51,270 nucleotides of DNA, taken from assembly GCA_023701205.1 (NCBI GenBank), contig JAMPXJ010000033.1, positions 1 through 51,270 of the forward strand, in the 5' to 3' direction. The notes beneath the pieces are model-generated. The model saw only the letters and a list, made by a program, of their open reading frames with translations. It had not been told where the DNA came from and searched no databases. Source of the stretch: Oligoflexia bacterium. Lineage in GTDB: Bacteria; Bdellovibrionota; UBA1018. Shown piece by piece: positions 1 to 7,708 of this stretch (its first letter is position 1; each line of letters starts with the position of its first letter). Position numbers and translations under genes: made by a program.

Positions 1-225
1 CGCCAGCGGAGTAATTCTCACACCGTCACTCCGCCAGCGGAGTAATTCTCACACCGTCACTCCGCCAGCGGAGTAATTCTCACACCGTCACTCCGCCAGC
101 GGAGTAATTCTCACGCCACTCCGCCAGCGGAGTAATTCTCACGTCACTCCGCCAGCGGAGTAATTCTCACGCCACTCCGCCAGCGGAGTAATTCTCACGC
201 CACTCCGCCAGCGGAGTAATTCTCA
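1..225. repeat. Tandem repeat array with palindromic unit
   Basis: Eight head-to-tail copies start at 1, 32, 63, 94, 122, 150, 178 and 206. The first three units are 31 bp and the later ones 28 bp; they share CGCCAGCGGAGTAATTCTCA and differ only in the tail. Across each unit junction there is a perfect 7-bp inverted repeat, ACTCCGC-CA-GCGGAGT, and a weaker GAG-TAATT-CTC. There are no unique spacers, so it is not a CRISPR array. The array is cut by the left edge, so its full length is unknown. The units are nearly identical, which suggests recent expansion. Confidence 0.97.
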
Positions 226-376
226 GCCTAAATCCCGCGCAATCGCTCTATTCAGAATCAATGCAGCCACGCGCCTGGACCCGCTCGAACCTGTCTAACT
301 TTTGGACATGCGATCGAAGAGCTGCGGCCCGAGAAGGCAGGGATTCGAAGCACCTGCACCGCTCCGCCGCGACAAG

Positions 377-1639
377 CTACTTCACCTCAATCACCCGCAC
401 CGGCTCCTGCGAATACTCCCCGCCCAGCGCTTCAGCCGCGATCCCCAGCGCGAACCCGTGCGTGAGAAAAGCATAAGGAACCGCCCCGAAGTGATAAGAC
501 ATCGCGTTCCCGAAATCCGAAGACCCCGACGCGAGCCGACTCCGCGACGTTGCCCAAGGATTGGCGTCCACCGACCTGGAAGAAGCCACGAACGTTCCGC
601 CGTTCCGAAGCAGCACTCCCGCAAGCTCCTGAACGAGCGCCTCACCCTTTTCGCCGCGCGCCACCTTGCAGGAGACGAGATTGATCCGCGCGTCCGAGGC
701 GAAGAGATCCCCGGGCCACCGCTCGATCGAAGGCCTCAGGCGCTCGAGCGAAGCGCGATTCAACTCGCCGCCCTGCTCAAGCCAGCTCGAAGGCCGGACG
801 ATATCCTTGGCACCACCGCTCTTGAAATTGAACGAGCCGGGGCTTCCATGGGCCACAACGACCAGCTCCCGGATTCTGCCTTTCTGGCGTAGCGCCCCCA
901 GCTTCTCCACGAAATCCTCGGGCGAGGAGACCACGAGCGGAACGACCCCTGAAGCCTGCAGCTTCCGCCGCTCCGCCTGCTTCGTGAAATAGGAAATCGG
1001 CTGTTTCGCGATCTCCTGATCCCCTTCGGGCACGACGATCGCCATGAGCTCGCCTTCGCGAAAAGGCTCTCCCCCTTCGGGCTCGCCCTCACTCAAGGCA
1101 CGATCGAGATCCTGGATCGTCGCTGTGCTGGATTGCCGCAGCAGGTCCGGAACATTCCAGCCCGCCGCGGTGAGCGCGGAATAGCCGATCAGGTGCGGCG
1201 CATTCCGGTAAACCACCTCCGTCGGCATGATCAGGATTTTTCTCACCTGCTCCGGCGTGGGATTTTTCGCGGTCGCGGATTTCACCATCATGGTCCCGAG
1301 GCTCCGAAACCCATCCCAGATGACGAAGGCCGGCGAATAACTCAGCCGAATCCCATGCCCCGCGAGGCAGGCCGCCGCGGCGCCACAGGAACGGATCTTC
1401 GCCGCCAGCTCATCGGCCAGCTCGGCATCCGGCAGCTCGGGCCGCTCTTTTTTGCCGTTGAGGAAATCGACCACGGGGCGGGTCTTTTTCTCCCAATAAT
1501 CCTGGGCCGCCCTGGATATCTCGTTCCGAATCGCGAGCGCGGAGAACTCTTTTCCACAATCCGGAGCTGAACGCGCCGAATGAGCTCCCGACAGGAGGGC
1601 GATCAAAAAAAACAGCCCGACTTTTCTCCGAACCGCCAT
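377..1639 (-). CDS. Secreted protein with DUF4347-like (caspase-fold-like) domain
   Basis: 420 residues with a clear signal peptide (positively charged start, hydrophobic stretch 7-17, likely cleavage near residue 25). The N-terminal half (residues 28-210) has several cysteines and I do not recognise it. Residues 257-360 contain a strand followed by AHGSPG (His264), then LVSCKVA (Cys324) and a GGTFVASS strand. This His-Gly / Ser-Cys spacing and the following glycine-rich strand resemble DUF4347 and the wider caspase-like (C14/C80/CHAT) fold, in which that His and Cys form the catalytic dyad. Protease activity is inferred only. The gene is transcribed alone toward the repeat array. A membrane-remodelling or predation-related protease would be one reading, but no substrate can be named. 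Confidence 0.75.
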   Translation of the reverse strand: MAVRRKVGLFFLIALLSGAHSARSAPDCGKEFSALAIRNEISRAAQDYWEKKTRPVVDFLNGKKERPELPDAELADELAAKIRSCGAAAACLAGHGIRLSYSPAFVIWDGFRSLGTMMVKSATAKNPTPEQVRKILIMPTEVVYRNAPHLIGYSALTAAGWNVPDLLRQSSTATIQDLDRALSEGEPEGGEPFREGELMAIVVPEGDQEIAKQPISYFTKQAERRKLQASGVVPLVVSSPEDFVEKLGALRQKGRIRELVVVAHGSPGSFNFKSGGAKDIVRPSSWLEQGGELNRASLERLRPSIERWPGDLFASDARINLVSCKVARGEKGEALVQELAGVLLRNGGTFVASSRSVDANPWATSRSRLASGSSDFGNAMSYHFGAVPYAFLTHGFALGIAAEALGGEYSQEPVRVIEVK

Positions 1640-1755
1640 TCACTCAGTTTAGGGGTGAATCGCCGACCACTCAATGTGAATCGAACGCTCCGCTCCCGGA
1701 GCAAAATTTGCATCACGACCCAGGGACGTTGAACGAAAACCCGCGGAGGAACCCC

Positions 1756-2226
1756 ATGCGCCAGGACGACATCATCGGCAAACTGAAGAAGCTCGCTCAA
1801 CTCGACATCGACGCGATCCATGCCTATGACCACGCTGTGGAGAATATTGACACTCCGGAGATCAAGAACGCCATGCTCGGCTTCAGGCAGGATCACTTCC
1901 GACATGTCGAAAACCTGAGTCGCGTCATCGCGGGGCTCGGCGGCACGGCTCCCGCGTTCAAGAAGGATTTCAAAGGGCACGTGATCGAAGGCTTCACCGC
2001 GCTCAGAAGCAAGACGGGTCCCGAGCAGGCGCTCAAGGCGATGCGGAGCAATGAGAAGCTCACCAACAGCATGTATGGCGAGGCGCTCACCTGGCCGGTG
2101 GACCCCGCTGCGCGCGCCGTGATTCGCGCGAATGCCGAGGACGAGCGCCGTCACCTCGCCTATATCGAGCAGGTACTGAATGACCGCTCCTGGGAGTCCA
2201 CCAGCCGCGATAAACGAGTCGCCTGA
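1756..2226 (+). CDS. Ferritin-like DUF2383 (PA2169-type) four-helix-bundle protein
   Basis: 156 residues, cytosolic, almost wholly helical. The start at 1756 is chosen over an in-frame ATG at 1708 because GCGGAGGA lies 9-12 bases upstream and the family begins with a short helix like this one. The sequence has Asp/Glu-His pairs in successive helices (AYDHAVENI, DHFRHVENL, DERRHLAYIEQVL), the pattern of the ferritin-like DUF2383 family, usually about 150 residues long. Members are stress-associated and may bind a di-metal centre, but no reaction is established. It is divergent from the secreted DUF4347-type gene with about 115 bases between starts. Confidence 0.8.
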   Translation: MRQDDIIGKLKKLAQLDIDAIHAYDHAVENIDTPEIKNAMLGFRQDHFRHVENLSRVIAGLGGTAPAFKKDFKGHVIEGFTALRSKTGPEQALKAMRSNEKLTNSMYGEALTWPVDPAARAVIRANAEDERRHLAYIEQVLNDRSWESTSRDKRVA

Positions 2227-2272
2227 GCTTTATCTTGCGCTGCGTCATCAATTGAGATATAACCCGTCCCCG

Positions 2273-2773
2273 ATGGGTGCTTTGAATCGTGGACAGGTTT
2301 TACGCAGTTGTTTCATGGGGATCGCATTGCTTGCAGCCCTGGGAAGCCTTCCCAGCGCCCACGCCGAGGCCACGCACGTGGTTCTCAAAAAGAGCCTCAC
2401 CCTGAACAGCTCCTTCACGGGAGGCCACGGTGGCTATAGCGCCATCTCAGGATTCATGATTCCCGGGGTGGAGCGCCTCCAGCCTGACCATCCATCCGGG
2501 GATTTCTGCACTTTCTTCCTGGCCAGCGCCAGCGACGACGCGTTCCGCGCCGGAGAAGAGCTTCTCATCACCGACGTCCAGGCCGACGTGACGCACTCCT
2601 GGGCCCCCATGCCGATTTCTTATCTGCTGATTTACCTCGATTCCGATAAGGCGCTTACCGGATCTTACCTGCAGTGCGAACGGACCGCGCCCTCCGGGCA
2701 GCTCCCCGCACCCTGGACCCTCGAAGAAGCCGAGCGGATCTCCGCGCCCTTCCTCACCTTCGTGCGGAATTGA
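2273..2773 (+). CDS. Small secreted protein, unknown function
   Basis: 166 residues. The start at 2273 is preferred because it places a signal peptide (hydrophobic run followed by SAHA and a likely cleavage at about residue 30) at the N terminus; an upstream in-frame ATG would overlap the preceding gene. The mature part is about 135 residues, with one disulphide-capable pair (CTFF and YLQC) and a beta-rich pattern, ending in a short helix (EEAERI). No family recognised. It starts 46 bases after the ferritin-like gene on the same strand and could be cotranscribed with it. Confidence 0.65.
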   Translation: MGALNRGQVLRSCFMGIALLAALGSLPSAHAEATHVVLKKSLTLNSSFTGGHGGYSAISGFMIPGVERLQPDHPSGDFCTFFLASASDDAFRAGEELLITDVQADVTHSWAPMPISYLLIYLDSDKALTGSYLQCERTAPSGQLPAPWTLEEAERISAPFLTFVRN

Positions 2774-2806
2774 ACCTCTCTTACGCCATGCGGCTCTCCG
2801 CGCCGC

Positions 2807-3490
2807 TCAGGCGGCCCGGAACTCGCGTCCACGCTTGAAGGGCGAGCTCTCGAAATGCTCCAGGAGATGCTCCGGATCGCGGTAAATCTCAAGTGCGCCC
2901 CTGAGCTCCTCCCCGTCCCAGCCCCCGCACCGGAGGGCGATGATATCGACACCCGCGCGCATTGCGGCGCGCACGTCATGCGGTGAATCCCCCAGCATCA
3001 GCACCTCGGAAGGCCGAAGCTCCAGCCGCTTCAGCGCGAGCTCCAGAATTTCCGGATCGGGCTTGGAAGCACGCGGAGTAGCCTTCGGAAGCAGCCAGGG
3101 CACCTCCTCCTCGGGATCCACGATGCGCAGGAGACGGCGCAGCTCTCCCGACTCCGAAGAGCTTGCCACGGCCAGACGCAGCCCCTCATCCCGCAGCCGG
3201 AACAGCAATGCGCGCGCCTTGGGAAAGGGGCGAATCCCGCTGAGATACTCCCCATGAAAGATTTCGCTCTTGCGCGCCACAAGCCTCTTGCCGCGCGGCG
3301 AGTCCCGGGAAACCCCAGCCAACCGCGGCAGCAGCTGATCAGGCCCCATTCCGATCAGCGCTCGTATGTCGGAATAGGGTTTTTCGATGCCTTCGGCGGC
3401 AAGAGCGCGCTGCCAGGCCGTGGCATGCTCCTCATTACTGTCGACCAGGGTTCCGTCGATATCGAGAATCACGCCTTGGATTGCGGCCAT
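2807..3490 (-). CDS. HAD-superfamily phosphatase (phosphoglycolate phosphatase-like)
   Basis: 227 residues. Motif I is LDIDGTLVDS, with the nucleophile and acid aspartates DxD; motif II is AVASSSESG; motif III/IV are KPDPEILELAL and MLGDSPHDVRAAMRAG. The helical cap follows motif I directly, so it is a subclass I (PGMB/Gph-like) enzyme acting on small phosphorylated metabolites; substrate cannot be told. The start at 3490 (MAAIQGV) puts motif I at residues 7-16, as usual; a longer reading starting at 3565 would add 25 residues without support. It is convergent with the preceding secreted gene and divergent from the lipoprotein at 3664. Confidence 0.88.
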   Translation of the reverse strand: MAAIQGVILDIDGTLVDSNEEHATAWQRALAAEGIEKPYSDIRALIGMGPDQLLPRLAGVSRDSPRGKRLVARKSEIFHGEYLSGIRPFPKARALLFRLRDEGLRLAVASSSESGELRRLLRIVDPEEEVPWLLPKATPRASKPDPEILELALKRLELRPSEVLMLGDSPHDVRAAMRAGVDIIALRCGGWDGEELRGALEIYRDPEHLLEHFESSPFKRGREFRAA

Positions 3491-3663
3491 GGCCTTTGTT
3501 TCTGCAACCGGCAGGCCTTGAAACACCTGATATCGCAGGTATTTGCCCTGAGTCCTCTCCGACACTTTTCAAGCCCAATTTGTTTATATACACTAACATT
3601 ATTAGGGCTAATTAACTTTGCGGCACGTACGTTGGAATTCAGCCCTCACCATGGAGGTGAGAT

Positions 3664-4548
3664 ATGTTGTGGCGCAATACTCTGACTTGGATTTCTCTCG
3701 GTTCCGCTCTCATCGCTCTCAACGGGTGCCAATTCCCATCGCAAGACTCCAACCCCGCTGAACGCTCCAGCCTGTTGGTCACGCACGGGAAGCTCAAGGT
3801 CCTCACCCGGGCTGAAGGCCGCGAGAGCGTTCCTCCCAGCATGATCGCGGCGGAGATCGGCATTCAGAAGATCGAGGCTCGCTCGGTGGAAGGCAACTGG
3901 TTCCGTTTCGTGATCGAACCAGTCCGGATCGACCTGCTCAACCCGAGCCTGGAAGCCGGGATGGTTCTGGCCCGGGCCAAGCTTCCGATCGGGTCCTACG
4001 ATCTGATCCGCTTCGTGACCGAGGCCTCGGGCACCGCCCGTTTCGACGACGGCACCGAGCTTCCTCTCACGATCCCGAGCGGAGAGCAGAGCGGACTGAA
4101 GGTCTTTTTCGATGGTGGCGCCCTGGCCATCAGTGACAGCCAGGCCCAGCAGGCGACCTTCACGTTCGATCTGCAGGACGTCTTCCACTTCGGACGCGAC
4201 GGAGTGATGATGAGACCCGTGCTTCGCGTGGAAGTCAGCGTGCTGGAGATCCCGACCGGCGACTCCGGCTCGACCGACAGCTCCACCGACGGCACGGTTG
4301 ATAATGGCGACGCTGGCAGCGCCGACGGCTCGACCGATAGCTCCGGCTCGAACGACGGCTCCGCGGGAACCGAAGATCCTGCCGCGGGCGACGACTCCAG
4401 CCCGACCGATGACGGCGGCTCCGACCCGACCTCCGGCGACGGCAGCTCGGGCTCGACGGATTCCTCCACGAGCGACCCGACTTCCGGCGGCGACAGCACC
4501 AACCCGGACACGATCGACTCCGGCTGGATCTCGGTCATCGGCCTCTGA
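3664..4548 (+). CDS. DUF4382-like lipoprotein with Ser/Asp/Gly-rich tail
   Basis: 294 residues preceded by an excellent ribosome-binding site (GGAGGTGA, 6 bases before ATG). The signal peptide ends in a lipobox ALNGC, so Cys22 would be lipidated. Residues 35-195 fit the DUF4382 pattern: a strand with an ionic linker, idLL, then LPIGSYDLIRF and a C-terminal strand VLRVEVSVLEI. From about residue 198 to 285 the protein is low-complexity, built of STDSS, GDGS and DPTSG-like blocks, probably a flexible acidic linker. It ends in a short hydrophobic GWISVIGL. Role unknown; DUF4382 proteins are extracytoplasmic. A strong terminator follows 23 bases after the stop. Confidence 0.78.
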   Translation: MLWRNTLTWISLGSALIALNGCQFPSQDSNPAERSSLLVTHGKLKVLTRAEGRESVPPSMIAAEIGIQKIEARSVEGNWFRFVIEPVRIDLLNPSLEAGMVLARAKLPIGSYDLIRFVTEASGTARFDDGTELPLTIPSGEQSGLKVFFDGGALAISDSQAQQATFTFDLQDVFHFGRDGVMMRPVLRVEVSVLEIPTGDSGSTDSSTDGTVDNGDAGSADGSTDSSGSNDGSAGTEDPAAGDDSSPTDDGGSDPTSGDGSSGSTDSSTSDPTSGGDSTNPDTIDSGWISVIGL

Positions 4549-4571
4549 TCGAAGACAGAAAATCCCAACCA

Positions 4572-4615
4572 GGGCCCGCCTTGAGAAATTTTCCCTCAAG
4601 GCGGGTCCCGTCTTT
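4572..4615 (+). terminator. Rho-independent terminator
   Basis: Perfect 11-bp stem CCCGCCTTGAG (4575-4585) / CTCAAGGCGGG (4595-4605) with a 9-base loop, extendable by GGG/CCC around one bulged T, followed by GTCTTTT. It sits just after the DUF4382-like lipoprotein gene and should end its transcript. Confidence 0.88.
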
Positions 4616-4763
4616 TCCGGGGCCGGGACAAATTGACCGCACGACGGGCGCTTCTGTCTGTCACTCTCGCCCGCCCACTCGCTTTAGATCGCATTTTTAG
4701 CGGAAAAACCGCACTAAAACCAAAACCTCAACCCTGGCGTCCGCCTTGCATAAGCGGCTCGAA

Positions 4764-5084
4764 ATGACGAACCCTACCCCGTTGGCACCTTTCGCGATGG
4801 TCATGGCCGCATTCCTGCTCGGATTCACCGGCTGCGGTGATCCCCAGCACATGTCCGCCCAGGACAGCTCCGCACCTCCTGCGATCCTGAAACAGCGCTG
4901 CGAAGTTTGCCACAACGCTTACACGCCGGAACGCAACTGGCAATCCATCGAGCTCGCCAATCAGAAGCGGGACCTGATCTACGAACGCGTGGTGATCCGC
5001 CGCGATATGCCGCCGCTGTCGTTCAATCCCATGACCGAGGAGGATCGCGCGGTGATCGCCGAGTGGGCGACCTCCGGAAGATGA
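4764..5084 (+). CDS. Small lipoprotein cytochrome c
   Basis: 106 residues from the ATG at 4764 (an ATG six codons upstream is possible). A hydrophobic signal ends in FTGC, so Cys24 is a likely lipidation site. The heme-attachment motif CEVCH is at residues 46-50, and RRDMPPL supplies Met82, spaced as the distal axial ligand of a monoheme class I cytochrome. The closing TEEDRAVIAEWATSG is the typical C-terminal helix of this fold. It would be a membrane-anchored periplasmic electron carrier. Partner oxidoreductase is not in the window. Upstream, 4695-4719 holds an imperfect A/T-rich hairpin (TTTTAGCGG / CCGCACTAAAA) of unknown role. Confidence 0.85.
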   Translation: MTNPTPLAPFAMVMAAFLLGFTGCGDPQHMSAQDSSAPPAILKQRCEVCHNAYTPERNWQSIELANQKRDLIYERVVIRRDMPPLSFNPMTEEDRAVIAEWATSGR

Positions 5085-5747
5085 TCAGCTGAGCGCGAGC
5101 ACCTCGGCGACGAGCTTCCGGATCCCCGCGAACACCGAGTGAAGCGGAGCGTCCCCGTACATGTAGGCGGGAGCGGTGACCACGCGGTTGCGCGCATCCA
5201 CGTGACAGTCATCCACCGCGCAGGTCACATGGCGATGCCCGAGTTTCTCGAGCTCCGCCGCGGTCTCTCCCGCCTCCCCCACCGTGAGCTCGAAGCCCTT
5301 CCCCCGAAACGCGAGCGCGACGATCGCCGGAGCGATGCAGATCGCGCCGATGGGCTTGCCGCGGGCATGCAGCCTTTCCAAAGCCTTCTGGAGATCTTCA
5401 CGGACCGAGCCGCGAGCGCCTTCCCGGGCAAAGGAGCAGAGGTTCTTCGCGGCGCCAAAGCCGCCCGGCAGGATCAGCGCATCGATACTCCCCGGATCGA
5501 GTTCGGAGAGCGACCTCACCTCTCCACGCGCGATGCGAGCGGCTTCGACCCGCATGTCGCGCGCCTCACCCGGAACGCTCTGCCCGGTCAGGCAATTGAC
5601 CACGTCCGCCTGCGGGGCATCCGGAGCGAAGCATTGGGCGGACGCGCCCAGCTCGCTCAGAGCCAGGAGCGCGGCGACCGACTCACGAATCTCGCTTCCA
5701 TCCTTGAAACCGCTCCCGCACAGAATCACGGCGACCTTTTTTTTCAT
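5085..5747 (-). CDS. elbB: ElbB-type glyoxalase (DJ-1/PfpI superfamily)
   Basis: 220 residues, the normal length for ElbB. It opens with VAVILCGSGFKDGSEI and carries ALILPGGFGAAKNLCSFA and the nucleophile elbow PIGAICIAPAI (the reactive Cys in the AICIAP turn), all characteristic of the ElbB branch; ...VDARNRVVTAPAYMYG is also as expected. ElbB is linked to isoprenoid metabolism and shows weak glyoxalase III activity in E. coli; the cellular job is unsettled. The start at 5747 is chosen since the conserved fold begins at once; the longer reading from 5903 would run through AT-rich upstream sequence. It converges on the cytochrome gene, whose stop is immediately adjacent. Confidence 0.9.
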   Translation of the reverse strand: MKKKVAVILCGSGFKDGSEIRESVAALLALSELGASAQCFAPDAPQADVVNCLTGQSVPGEARDMRVEAARIARGEVRSLSELDPGSIDALILPGGFGAAKNLCSFAREGARGSVREDLQKALERLHARGKPIGAICIAPAIVALAFRGKGFELTVGEAGETAAELEKLGHRHVTCAVDDCHVDARNRVVTAPAYMYGDAPLHSVFAGIRKLVAEVLALS

Positions 5748-5953
5748 TCGCTTAAAATACGCCGACTCGCCGGACCTTGCAAACCCGAGCTTCCATCGCG
5801 CCAGGAAAGCCCCTATCGACCGGAAACTTTTGGATAGGCTTCGCGTCAAAAGACATGATAAAAACTTAATAAGTCGATTACCCTGGAACTCAGCGCACCT
5901 CAACCTCTCGATACTCGATGCTCGACGATCAGTAATCGATAAAGGATGGCACC

Positions 5954-7693
5954 ATGAAACTCTCCCTCCTCCAACGCCTTCTCTCCCCCCTCATTCCGCT
6001 CATTCTCGTCGCCACCCTGGTGGCTGCCATCGCTTATCGCTCGCTGGGCGGCGGGAATGACGACCTCATGAAGGCGATCCAGGTCCTCGAACAGGGTTTC
6101 CAGGCGCAATACTACGCGTCCGAGATGTCGGACGCGATGAAGGGCTATCTTCTCAATCCCGCCAACAAGTCCGAGCTGCAACGCAAGCTCGACGCGGATT
6201 CCAAGCTGCAGGGCCTCTTGCGGGAAGTCCGGGGAACCATCCAGTCCAAGGAGATGCTCGCCACGCTCGAGCGCCTCGGCGAGGCCGATGACAAGGAACT
6301 CAATCCGTTCGAAGAAGAGATCGTCCGGATGGTCGATGCCGGAAATACCAAGGAGGCATTGGCCCGCTTCCATCGGGAGTACGGCGCCAAACGGGCCAAC
6401 TACGACGCCGCCCTCCGTCGGCTCGTGGATCTCGGAAAAACGATCGCCATCTCTGAGGCCGCCAACATCCGCGAAAACATGAGCCGCGCCTTCGTGCTGA
6501 TCGTCGCGAGCCTCACGATGGGAATGCTCGCCATCGCGGCCGTCCTGGTCTGGATCGCCCTGAGCCTCTCCCGGAAGCTCGGTGCGCTCACGGAGCGTTT
6601 TCACGAGGAAGCGGGCTCGGTCAACTCCGCCTCGCGCCAGATCCTCGAGGCCAGCCAGTCGCTTGCCCAGGCGGTCAGCGAGCAGTCCGCGGCACTGCAG
6701 GAAACCGTCTCTTCCGTCGAGGAGATCAACGCGATGGTGGCTCGAAACGCTTCCAACGCCCAGAAATCGCAGGAGACAGTTGTGGCCAGCCGCCAGACGT
6801 TCGAGGACGGCAAGGTCTCCGTGCAGGCGATGGTCTCCTCGATGAGCGAGATCCAGCAGGGCAACGAGCGGATCGTGAGCCAGATCGAGAAGAACAACTC
6901 CGAGATCGCCGACATCGTGACCGTGATCTCCGAGATCGGCAGCAAGACCAAGGTCATCAACGACATCGTCTTCCAGACGAAGCTGCTCTCCTTCAATGCG
7001 TCGGTCGAAGCGGCCCGGGCCGGCGAGCATGGCAAGGGCTTCGCGGTCGTCGCCGAAGAGGTCGGCAATCTCGCCCAGATGAGCGGGAACGCCGCGAAGG
7101 AGATCGCGGCCATGCTCGAAGGCAGCGTTCAGAAGGTGCAGGAACTGATGACCCGCCGGAGCAGCGAGGCTTCGGAACTCGTCGCGGCCACGAAGCGGAC
7201 GATCGCCACGGGCAGCGAGAGCACGCGCAGATGCAGCGAGGCTTTCGACAGCGTCATGAAAGACGCGGAGCAGGTCGGCGGCATCATGGGCGAGATCGCG
7301 ACCGCCTCCCAGGAGCAAGCGCAAGGTCTCGCGGAGGTCACCAAGGCCGTGGGCCAGCTCGATCAGGTCACCCAGCAGAACAATACGGTCGCCCAGCGCT
7401 CCAACAATCTCGCCGAAACCCTTCTGAAGCAGGCCCAGAGCCTGCGCTTCATGGCCGAGGAGCTCAAGGCGACCGTGCAGGGCGCCACAAGCTCCGAGGG
7501 CAGCCCTGCACCCGTCAAGTCACGTCCCGATCCGGCCCCTGCCCGCCCGGTCGCGACAGGCCCGGCCCGTGTTTCCGCGCCCGCTCCGAAGGAAGCCCCG
7601 AAGAAAGCCAGGCCTCAGCCGGCCCCGCAGACCTCGGCCACGGGACAGGGTGCGGTGCCCTCGGCGGACGATCATCGTTTCATCGACCTCTGA
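5954..7693 (+). CDS. Methyl-accepting chemotaxis protein
   Basis: 579 residues. TM1 is about 10-28, a periplasmic helical bundle about 31-177 (four-helix-bundle type by pattern), TM2 about 178-205, then a coiled-coil signalling domain. There is no obvious HAMP: the cytoplasmic helices begin almost directly after TM2. The hairpin tip that binds CheA/CheW is at 336-372 ([29 protein letters not shown]). The tail after residue 510 is Pro/Ala-rich and disordered, with no CheR/CheB docking pentapeptide. The ribosome-binding site AAAGGA precedes the ATG. No other chemotaxis genes are nearby, so it is an orphan receptor. Confidence 0.95.
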   Translation: MKLSLLQRLLSPLIPLILVATLVAAIAYRSLGGGNDDLMKAIQVLEQGFQAQYYASEMSDAMKGYLLNPANKSELQRKLDADSKLQGLLREVRGTIQSKEMLATLERLGEADDKELNPFEEEIVRMVDAGNTKEALARFHREYGAKRANYDAALRRLVDLGKTIAISEAANIRENMSRAFVLIVASLTMGMLAIAAVLVWIALSLSRKLGALTERFHEEAGSVNSASRQILEASQSLAQAVSEQSAALQETVSSVEEINAMVARNASNAQKSQETVVASRQTFEDGKVSVQAMVSSMSEIQQGNERIVSQIEKNNSEIADIVTVISEIGSKTKVINDIVFQTKLLSFNASVEAARAGEHGKGFAVVAEEVGNLAQMSGNAAKEIAAMLEGSVQKVQELMTRRSSEASELVAATKRTIATGSESTRRCSEAFDSVMKDAEQVGGIMGEIATASQEQAQGLAEVTKAVGQLDQVTQQNNTVAQRSNNLAETLLKQAQSLRFMAEELKATVQGATSSEGSPAPVKSRPDPAPARPVATGPARVSAPAPKEAPKKARPQPAPQTSATGQGAVPSADDHRFIDL

Positions 7694-7708
7694 GCGCCCT
7701 CCCCGCGA

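Noticed and set aside
1..225. CRISPR array
   Set aside because: Units abut with no unique spacers and no cas genes are nearby.
4695..4719. Terminator or attenuator before the cytochrome gene
   Set aside because: The hairpin is imperfect (asymmetric TG bulge) and lies downstream of the clear terminator at 4572; kept only as a comment.
5900..7324. Long minus-strand open frame (474 codons)
   Set aside because: It lies opposite the chemoreceptor gene and has the Arg/Asp/His/Leu-rich composition of an antisense shadow in GC-rich DNA; the plus strand carries clear MCP motifs.
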